Assembly: GCA_015501075.1 (NCBI GenBank)
Contig: JADNYJ010000005.1
Span: forward strand, 558,001-622,000
Length of the DNA: 64,000 bases
Source: Gymnopilus junonius
Lineage: Eukaryota; Basidiomycota; Agaricomycetes; Agaricales; Galerinaceae
Direction: 5' to 3'
Below are positions 56,182 to 64,000 of this stretch, piece by piece. The notes below the pieces were generated by a model. It did not search any database. It was given only the letters and a program-made list of their open reading frames with translations, and was not told where the DNA came from. The translations under genes and the position numbers were made by a program. Within the stretch, counting starts at the first letter, position 1, and each line of letters starts with the position of its first letter.

Positions 56182-58023
56182 ATGAGCCAAAGGCAGAACT
56201 CCCGAGTCACGAGGGGAAGTGCTGGACCTAGCACCACCGTCTCCGAATCGACGAAAAACGACATCCTAAAGGACTCGCGATCGAGGATCAAGGACAAAGA
56301 GGCAGCTAAGAGGTTTTTAGTTGTGAAAGAGCTAGTGCCAGAAGGTGAACGAATCACTACTGCTTCACTGTCAACTGCTCTACTCTGGGCCACCATAGAT
56401 AAAAGACTACTGACGCACAACGATTGGATCGATACGATGAGGGCTGTTGCGATCAGCCTCGACAACCTACCGGCGGAAGAAGCGATGGAAGTGGTGACCA
56501 CACACACGCAGAACCTCTTCGACGACCTGGCAGACAACCTGAAGAGGGACATCGGTAAAACTTTGGAGGACGGCAAACAGGCAGTGGCCGACGAGTTGAC
56601 AGCACACAAATCTCAATACTACACACCGGCAACGGAAGAACTAGAGGAGACGGTACGGCAGGAGGCCAATGCACTAAGACAACCAACGTACGCCGACGTC
56701 CTGAGGACGAAAGTAAATGGAAACAACAAAGGCGACAACATCCGCGCGGAAGTGCTCTCGAGGGAAAGCAAAAGGAATCGGCAGATCCTCATGGACACGG
56801 TCCCAGGAGTAGCAAGCGCGGTCGCCAATTTAACCCCGATGGAAATTGTGGAGAAAGCCAACATCGCATGGGAGGCCTTACCAGACACGGATTTCAGTCA
56901 CAGCGACTCTAGGTGGGACGAGCCCGAGCCGACATCAGACCACAAACCCAGCGACTCAAGGTTCATCGTCGCCAGAGTTTTGAAGAATGGAGGAGTGATT
57001 TTGGAGATGTCGAACGAGGAAGGAGTAGAGTGGCTCAGCAGGGAGGATGCGAGGAGAGCTTTTGAAACACACTTCGGGCCCGCAACCATTAAGGATAGAC
57101 AGTACTCGCTCATCATCGAATTCATCTCAACCAGCCTCAAGAACATTCTCAGCGACCGAGTCAGAAAGATAGAGGAGTACAACGAGATCCGAAAGAACAA
57201 GATAGAACAGATCAGATGGATGCGAGATCCATCGAAGAGCTGGAACCCAACCCAGACATTTGCACACGCCATCCTTACAACAAGAGATAGAGAAGTAGCG
57301 AATACCATCATTAAAGACGGACTAATCATTGAAGGCAGCAGGTACAAGGCAAGGAAGCTCGAGGAGGAGCCCAGGCGCTGCTACAAGTGCCAGGTGATCA
57401 ACGTGAACCACAAAGCCGCAGAATGCCCTGAGGACGAGGTGTGCGCAAATTGCTGCTCAAGACGACACCCCACGGGACAGTGCGACAAGAGCCAAACTGA
57501 ACATTCCTGTGCAAGCTGCAGAAGAGCACGACGTGAAGACGTACGACACGCCGCCTGGAGCAGGAAATGCCCCATCTATTTGGAGCAACGTGAGAAGCTA
57601 CGAGACAAAATCCCCGAGAATCACTATATCTACTACCCGGACCGCGACGTTGAATGGACCTGGAAGATGAAAGACGAGGAGTTCGAAAACAACACGATGC
57701 AGGAGAGACAGAACGGAAACCGCGACACCCAGAGATACGAATTTAACCGACAACGCCGACGACAGGAGAAGGAGGATCAACAACCCGGCGGGCGACAACG
57801 TAGACCAAGAGAAGACTCCTACTGGGCCCCACAAGAAGAATACACCACGACCAATACTACAACAGAACCCCGGTCCCGAGCCTCTCAGCAGGGCGCCAGC
57901 TCACAAGTCAGACAGACAGAAGATCCGAGGCGCAGGCCAGCCCCAACACCCAGCAGGACACCCTCTAGAACCCCTCCAGAGCCCCCTCCAGGGGACGAGT
58001 TTTCGCCAGACGGCACAGCGTAA
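56182..58023 (+). CDS. LINE ORF1, gag-like zinc-knuckle protein (613 aa)
   Basis: The frame is open from an ATG at 56182 (MSQRQNSRVTRGSAGPS) to 58023. The N-terminal half is charged and helical. A middle region (PDTDFSHSDSRWDEP, FIVARVLKNGGVILEM, ARRAFETHFGPATI) looks like the RNA-binding fold common to LINE ORF1 proteins. Three zinc-knuckle-like clusters follow: CYKCQVINVNHKAAEC, CANCCSRRHPTGQC and CASCRRARREDVRHAAWSRK-C. The tail is Arg/Gln-rich and then Pro/Thr-rich. Such proteins bind the LINE RNA and help reverse transcription. No stop or frameshift is seen, unlike ORF2. ORF2 begins about 160 bp downstream. Confidence 0.85.
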   Translation: MSQRQNSRVTRGSAGPSTTVSESTKNDILKDSRSRIKDKEAAKRFLVVKELVPEGERITTASLSTALLWATIDKRLLTHNDWIDTMRAVAISLDNLPAEEAMEVVTTHTQNLFDDLADNLKRDIGKTLEDGKQAVADELTAHKSQYYTPATEELEETVRQEANALRQPTYADVLRTKVNGNNKGDNIRAEVLSRESKRNRQILMDTVPGVASAVANLTPMEIVEKANIAWEALPDTDFSHSDSRWDEPEPTSDHKPSDSRFIVARVLKNGGVILEMSNEEGVEWLSREDARRAFETHFGPATIKDRQYSLIIEFISTSLKNILSDRVRKIEEYNEIRKNKIEQIRWMRDPSKSWNPTQTFAHAILTTRDREVANTIIKDGLIIEGSRYKARKLEEEPRRCYKCQVINVNHKAAECPEDEVCANCCSRRHPTGQCDKSQTEHSCASCRRARREDVRHAAWSRKCPIYLEQREKLRDKIPENHYIYYPDRDVEWTWKMKDEEFENNTMQERQNGNRDTQRYEFNRQRRRQEKEDQQPGGRQRRPREDSYWAPQEEYTTTNTTTEPRSRASQQGASSQVRQTEDPRRRPAPTPSRTPSRTPPEPPPGDEFSPDGTA

Positions 58024-58185
58024 GCAGAGTGAGAAACACTAACAACAGGGACTCCCACGAGAAGGCCCAGCCTTAGGAGGCACACAGCGCACTTTACCAA
58101 CCGATTGGATAGCAACGCAACGTAGCCGCGAAGGCAACCACGAGACGCATCGACCGACAGCATCAGCAACCACCAACGGACTTAG

Positions 58186-61100
58186 ATGAACAACACGAGG
58201 ACACGACCTTTTATGAAGATATGGCAGCAAAATTCGAGGAAATCCCTAAAAGCCCAGCTCGAGACCCTACACGACATACCACCGGACACTGACCTCATTT
58301 GCATACAGGAACCGTACTTGTACGAAAGCGGGCTCACGGCGGCCACCGCAGGATGGCGGGTGGTATACCCCCACAAACATCGTCTTACGAACGGACAGGG
58401 CAGATCGAGATCGGTAATGTTGATAAACCAAAAAATTTTACTAACACTTGGGAGAAGATTTACATAGATTCGACAGACATCACAGCAATTCGGATCACTC
58501 ACGAGGACCGGGCCATTGAAGTATACAACGTCTACATTGACTGCACACACTCTGACGCACTCACGGTATTACGACACCACCTCCTGGACAGAGAACGAAG
58601 GATAGAAGAACGAGGCGACGCGGACAACTTCATCGGAGACGTGTGGCTAGGAGACTTCAACCGACACCACCCGCTGTGGGAACCCGATGAAAACGAACGA
58701 CTATTCACAAGACAGGAGACGGAGAAGACTGAGCCGCTACTACAACTAATCGCAGACTACAACATGGAACTAGCCCTGCCGAAAGGCGTAACGACTATAA
58801 TAAACTCACATGGAAATCTGACACGACCTGACAATGTATTCATCTCACAGGAACTCAACACATACCTAGCCGAATGTCAGGTATTCGAAGAACACAAGCC
58901 GGAAACGACGGACCACTTTCCAATCGTCACAACAATAGAGTTCCCCATCACCGACACGGTCGAGAGGCCTGCCAGAAACTGGAGAGAGACGGACTGGGAC
59001 GACTTCGGAGAAGAGCTGACAGCCCAACTCGCTGCCATCCCTGAACCCAGAGAGTTACAAACAGCAGACGAAATCGATGAGGCCCTGGAACTCATAGAAG
59101 CAGCAGTCCTCAAAACCGCAGACTTAGTGGTCCCAGGAAGCGACCGACACCCTACTCGAGACGATGGTGGACCAAAGAGCTAAAGAAGGCAAGGGACAAA
59201 GCCAGAAAAGCCGCGAGACGAGCCCGCGAGCAGAGAAGCTTCCCAGACCACCCAGCGCATGAAGAACACAGACGAGCCAGGAATGACTACACCAATCTTC
59301 TCAAGAAAACAAAACAGCAGCACTGGGAAGACTGGATCGAGGACCTCAACAACACGACGATGTGGAACGCTCACCGGTACATCAGAGCACCAGCAACCGA
59401 CGGGGGAAAGACCCGAATCCCAGCCCTCAAAACGACGGACGCGCAGGGCAATGTGATTGAGACCAGGGACAACCAAGAGAAGAGCTGCATCCTTCACAGG
59501 GCCTTCTTCTTCGAGCCGCCAGCCGACCTACAGATACCAGCGAACCCGAATTACCCACCGGCCGCCTTTCCCTTCAGGGAAATCACGAATGAGCACGCAG
59601 CACGAGTCGCAAAACGGCTAAGTCCCTATAAAGCCCCCGGTCTGAACGATATATCAAACTCAGTACTGACACATTGCACAGATCAACTAGTCCCATATCT
59701 GGGCCCCATCTACCGAGCCACCTTCAGAGCAAAACACTATCCAGGCAAATGGAAGAAGTACAGAACCGTTGTCCTCAGAAAACCCAGTAGAGCCGACTAC
59801 AAGATCGCAAGCTCATACCGACCGATAGCCCTACTCGACACCTTCGCCAAGCACTGCTCAGCATGTGTAAAGGACCTCATGGAACACCCCACGGAACGCT
59901 TAGGTCTGCTGCCAAACAGGCAATTCGGAGGACGCCCAGGATGCACAACAACTGACTCACTACACATGTTAATGAAATTCACCAAGGATGCTTGGCGACG
60001 AGGTCAAGAGGTAGCAGCCATCTTCATGGATGTCAAAGCGGCCTTCCCAACGACAGTCATCCCGAGACTCGTGCACGACATGCAGCGATATGGAATCCCA
60101 GAGGAATACACACAATGGATAGCCCGCAAGGCCGAGGGACGTGAAACCACGCTCACTTTCGATGACTTCCAATCAGAGCCGTTTCCGGTAAACAATGGAC
60201 TGGACCAAGGATGCAACTTATCACCATTTTTATACAGATTCTACAATGCAGACCAGATCAAAGCCTCAGTAGGCCGCAAACACGAGCTCGCCACCAACTA
60301 TGCAGACGACGCCATTGTGGCGGCAGCCGGCAAAGACAGCGAAGAGGCCACCAAGAGGATAGTGACCCTCTTCCACAGAAGGGGCGGCCCGCTAACATGG
60401 GCTAAGACACATTTTTGCACATACGAGTATCACAAATTTGCTTATCTCAAGCTAACTAGGAAGAAAATACCAGATCCTGCAAACCCCAGAAAGCGGATAC
60501 AACAACCGAGGTCCACCATTCAGCTCGACGGAAAAGACATCACCTCCACCGACAGCCACAAGTTCTTGGGCATTACCCTCGACAGCGAGCTCCGCTTCAA
60601 AAAGCACATCCAACACGTGCTGGAAAAGGGCACCAAAATTGTCATCAGCATAAGAAGACTGTCCAAGATGGCCAAAGGTTTGCAGGGCGAATACGCGAGA
60701 AGGATGTATCTGGCCAGCACCATTCCCAGTATGCTATACGCAGCGGATGTATGGTGTCCACCACCTCCAAGGAAGGCAGACGGAAAACGCCCCAGGGGAA
60801 TGAACGGAGCCATAGGAAAGATGGAATCCATCCAGAGGAAAGCGGCGATACAGGCCACGGGAGCGCTGAGAACCACTCCAACTGATCTCCTCTTTGCACA
60901 CGCTGACCTTCTCCCCATACAGGAACAAATAGTCAAGATCTGCGAGAATGCCGCTATGCGCATGGCGACACTCCCGAAAACGCACCCATTATATGAAGAA
61001 ATCAAAAGATCGACACTGAGAATGCCAAAAGCACACCCTTCGCCGCTTCACATCATAATGAACATGAACAAACTGATGAGACAGGGAATGGAACACATTG

Positions 61101-62207
61101 ACACGCTTTACAAGGACCCAGACTGGGAACCCCCCATAAGAATTACCATCGCCGGTACAAGAAAAGAAGCAGCACAGCAAGATCAGGACGACAACAGCGA
61201 CATTAGAGTATACACGGACGGATCGGGGCAAGGGGGAAAGATAGGAGCAGCAGCAGTTTTGATGGAGGAAGGGCAAAGGGAGAAAGTGGCACGACGACAC
61301 CTAGGACCTTCGACCAGACACATTTTTTCGACGGGGAGTGCGTTGGACAGATACTCGGATTGCAGCTATTAGAAGAAAGGGTACCGGAACTCGACACACC
61401 ACACACAACTGCCAGCATCGCCGTCGACAACCAGGCGTCATTGAAACGACACCTCCAGCGAAAACCGCAGCCGGGAGCGCACCTTATTGAGGAGATACAG
61501 AGGATACACAACAGGATCACGAGAAACCATCCGAATGTCAGCATCAAGTACAGATGGGTACCGGGACACGAAGGCATCCAAGGTAGCGAGAGGGCGGATG
61601 AAGAGGCAAAGAGAGCAGCGGAAGGACGCAGAAGAACAAGAAGGGAAACCGAGACGCACTCAGAAACGCTGTCCCAACCAGCAAAGCAGCGGTACGTCAG
61701 GAGTGCAGAAGTAGACAAAAAGAGAGATGGAAGAAGGCCTTCCAAGAGTCGCCCAGACATAAAAGGATGATTGCAATCGACAACACCACCCCATCCTCTA
61801 AATACCGCCACCTCTGCCGAAAACTCAAGCTACCGAGACGAAACGCCAGTCTCCTCACACAACTACGCACCGGACACATCCCGCTACAGACGTACCTACA
61901 CCGGTTCAACCTAGCGGAGTCACCAACCTGTCAATACTGCGGAACAGAACCGGAAACAGTCATCCACTACCTCAAGACTTGTCAACATTTCCGCACGCAA
62001 CGACAACAGCTCAGAAAAGATTTAGGAGCAGGGAAAGAGATAAGCCTCAAACTCCTGGCAGAGGAGAAAGCGATACGACCTCTATTCAAATTCATAAACA
62101 GTTCAAGACGTTTTAAGGGATCACACGGGGACGTAGAACTGCCAGCAACACAAGACGAAGAAGGAGACGAAGACGAAAATCACGAAAGACAACAGTGGAC
62201 TACATAG
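58186..62207 (+). pseudogene. LINE ORF2: AP endonuclease, reverse transcriptase, RNase H (four frameshifts)
   Basis: Reading starts at MNNTRTRPFMKIWQQNSRKS (58186). The endonuclease shows LICIQEPYLYE, VWLGDFNRHHPLWEPDE, TRPDNVFIS and TTDHFPIV. The reverse transcriptase shows SPYKAPGLNDISNSVL, SYRPIALLDTFAK, DVKAAFPTTV, LDQGCNLSPFLY and the YADD box in TNYADDAIVAA. RNase H shows VYTDGSGQGGKIGAA, then VDNQASLKRHL and WVPGHEGIQGSERADEEAKR. A zinc motif CQYCGTEPETVIHYLKTC closes the protein. The frame shifts at about 58430, 59155, 61325 and 61715. Each is as if one base were missing, in or next to a run of A, C, T and A. The product would nick DNA and copy the LINE RNA at the target. As read here it cannot be translated in one piece. 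Confidence 0.88.
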
Positions 62208-62217
62208 ATAGTTTTCG

Positions 62218-62530
62218 TACACAACTTCTCACTTCTTTTTGTAGTTTTTTTTTCTTCTTCTTTTTCTTCTTTTTCTTTTTCTTCCTTCCTTTCTTTCTCT
62301 TCTCTTTTTCGTTCCTTGTTTCCTTTCTCTCTCCTCTTTTCTTTTCTCTCCCCTCCCCCTTCATGCTTTTTCCTCTTCTTTTTATCACCTTCCCCTTTTT
62401 TCCTTGCCTTCTCCTCCCCTCTTCTCTTGTTCTCCCTCTGGAAGTTCACACACATCTGTATATAGCAAACAGCATCTTTCTCGTATTTCCTCTCCCTCTC
62501 TCTCTCTCTCTCTTTCTCCCTTTTCTTTAA
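62218..62530 (+). repeat. Pyrimidine-rich LINE 3' UTR
   Basis: About 300 bp are almost entirely T and C, with TTC and TCTC runs. They follow the ORF2 stop and precede the last 200 bp of the element. Long frames on either strand here are composition artefacts. Confidence 0.7.
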
Positions 62531-62736
62531 CGTATTTTAATTCACAGTAATCCCGTACACCTTACCTTATACTTACATGCAGTACTAACATGGCACGCAC
62601 GACGTGCCTGCGCGTCCTCTTCAAGTAGGCCACCTCTTAACTGTCGAGTACAAAGTATATAGAACTGGACGGCAAAGTAGTACACCGTAGATAGAAGTCC
62701 GACATAAGGCAAGCGCCTCAAAGGACAGTAAATGGG

Positions 62737-62770
<34 letters not shown>
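62737..62770 (+). other. LINE poly(A) tail, 34 A
   Basis: An uninterrupted A34 run lies immediately before the second copy of the 14-bp target duplication, which marks the 3' end of the reverse-transcribed RNA. Its purity suggests a young insertion. Confidence 0.9.
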
Positions 62771-62772
<2 letters not shown>

Positions 62773-62784
62773 AAAGTCCCGAGT

Positions 62785-64000
62785 TGATGATGTCGAAAAG
62801 GCAAGTGGAAAGAGAAAAAAACATCCGGGTTTGGGAAATTAACTTTGCACTCAGGAGAGTAGGAAAGTTTAAAAAAACGTAAAGGAACAACATAGAGTCA
62901 TAGCGCAATTCAATTGATTTCATGATGGCTAATGAGATCAATGAAATCAACGGATGACACGGAGAACTCGAGTCCCCCATCCCATCCTCGAGGCAAAGTC
63001 GAGGTCCGCCCCAGCGCGTCTGCAAGCGACATTAACACTGACAGTGGGAAAATGGAATATGTGGGGTATTTTTGCCATTTAGGACCGCCCATTACCCCAC
63101 ACAGTCCCGCGGGGAGACTATCGAGGGTACGTGTGAGCCTAGGTTATTTTTCGTCCCTCCGGCAGACGAGGGATTCGATGAGCAGCTGACCTAGCAAGAG
63201 TGGCTTGAGTAAATCACCGAGAGTTCCGTGTGTTGTTTCTTTTGCTAATGTCCCCCGATGCCGTGCGCATTGGGAAAAGGACAAAACGCGATGGCATAGG
63301 AACAGGGAAGAAGTGGCTGGTGAATTAGGTTTACGTCAATGAAAAGTACCAAAAGCCTTGCACGCCGGAAGGAAGGATGGACGAAAAGTATCCGAAGTGG
63401 GGATATGTCGGTCCGAGATCGCCTTGGTCATGTTCCCTTCCGTGGGCGTTGGAAAGATCGGCTTGGAACAATGGTGATTCGGTTAGTAGACTAATACCGG
63501 CCGCGGATGGATTGCTGAGAGTGGACCAAAAAGGAGAAGAAGAAAAGAGGTAAAAGAGGAAGGAGCAAAGACAGAGCTAAGGTATACTACAAGCAAATGA
63601 ATGAATGAATGAAGAGATAGCAGAGCCTCGTTGACATCTAGATATAATGATAAAGCACACGCACAAGTGTAAACTAAAAGATAAAAGCTAAACTGGGTCA
63701 TGAAAAAAGTGTGGAATGAACAGGGAAAGAACGTGGATGATGTTACATTGTTGAAGGGCAAAGCAGGTGAAGGATATGGTATAATCTTTATGTGGTATAA
63801 TTAACCGACGTGTATAGTAATGTGGGGGAAGAAGGATGGCGATGTGGTACTTGTCACCTAAATGACGAAAGGATGATGTATCGCTAGGGTGGATGTGGCG
63901 TTCCGCGTAATGTGTTGGTGCCGTTAGTTACCCATGTGGCGTCGCATAGGGCATCGAGCCCAGTCATGAATGTATGATTTAAACGATGAAGGATGACTCA
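62785..64000. other. Right flank, no gene supported
   Basis: No frame with conserved text is seen. The sequence is mixed, with a few purine-rich tracts, and may be the upstream region of a gene beyond the window. Confidence 0.4.

Larger units (their letters stand above)
55998..62770 (+). mobile_element. Full-length Tad1-like LINE with target duplication and poly(A)
   Basis: GAAAAGTCCCGAGT is present at 55984-55997 and again at 62771-62784, right after 34 adenines. Between them lie a 184-bp 5' UTR, a gag-like ORF1 with zinc knuckles, a long ORF2 (endonuclease, reverse transcriptase, RNase H, zinc motif) and a 3' UTR rich in pyrimidines. This is the structure left by target-primed reverse transcription of a complete transcript. 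Possession of RNase H and the ORF1 knuckles fit the fungal Tad1 clade. The length is 6,773 bp. Confidence 0.92.

Noticed and set aside
62180..62530. Lys/Glu-rich and Phe/Leu-rich frames
   Set aside because: They are products of the pyrimidine-rich LINE 3' UTR rather than genes.
1..64000. CRISPR arrays, bacterial operons, ribosome binding sites
   Set aside because: Spliced genes and fungal transposons make this a eukaryotic nuclear sequence; no regularly spaced repeat array is present.

Overview
The window looks like nuclear DNA of a basidiomycete, most likely an Agaricomycete. The genes are split by many short introns (45-60 bp, GT-AG). The mobile elements include KDZ transposases with CxC1- and CxC2-type zinc clusters, a TET/JBP-type dioxygenase, Copia LTR elements and a Tad1-like LINE. 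The host genes (ASH2, NTAQ1, a DUF6593-type protein) also fit that group. I cannot name the species.

From 1 to about 40.4 kb is a transposon island. At 1-8.5 kb are LTR retroelements: an LTR with a gag-like scrap, a Copia fragment (A) interrupted by a 500-bp solo LTR with a 5-bp target duplication, and a second Copia element (B) with two 376-bp LTRs and no recognisable integrase. From 8.5 to 11 kb there are imperfect tandem repeats and no convincing gene.

From 11 to 33.3 kb lies an old CxC1-type KDZ transposon with a C-terminal Ulp1-like protease. It is split in two by a second, 15.6-kb KDZ transposon (16777-32369). The inner element has 625-bp terminal inverted repeats and a TA duplication. 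It sits inside what was a 45-bp intron of the outer transposase gene. It carries two divergent gene pairs: a CxC2 KDZ transposase with a TET/JBP-type 2-oxoglutarate dioxygenase, and a viroplasmin/RNase-H1-N-like protein with a decayed transposon-associated gene. The TET/JBP frame is intact with its metal and 2OG ligands; its transposase neighbour has an Asp-to-Asn change and a frameshift. A 303-bp MITE has landed in one arm of the repeat.

From 33.6 to 40.4 kb are small inverted-repeat elements: two copies of an 800-bp family, a TA-flanked element, a hAT-like element with a perfect 8-bp duplication, and an element holding a DUF6589-like scrap. A 1.76-kb element carrying a truncated RecQ-type helicase gene, with a 9-bp duplication, is inserted in the second 800-bp copy.

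From 41 to 53.8 kb is a compact host block: NTAQ1 (N-terminal glutamine amidase), a BTB/POZ protein, a DUF6593-like protein, a very large disordered basidiomycete protein, a ubiquitin-conjugating enzyme, and ASH2 of the COMPASS H3K4 methyltransferase. The E2 and ASH2 genes share a 110-bp divergent promoter. From 56.0 to 62.8 kb is a full-length LINE with a 14-bp target duplication and a 34-nt poly(A) tail; its second ORF carries four single-base shifts. The remaining flanks show no gene that I can support.
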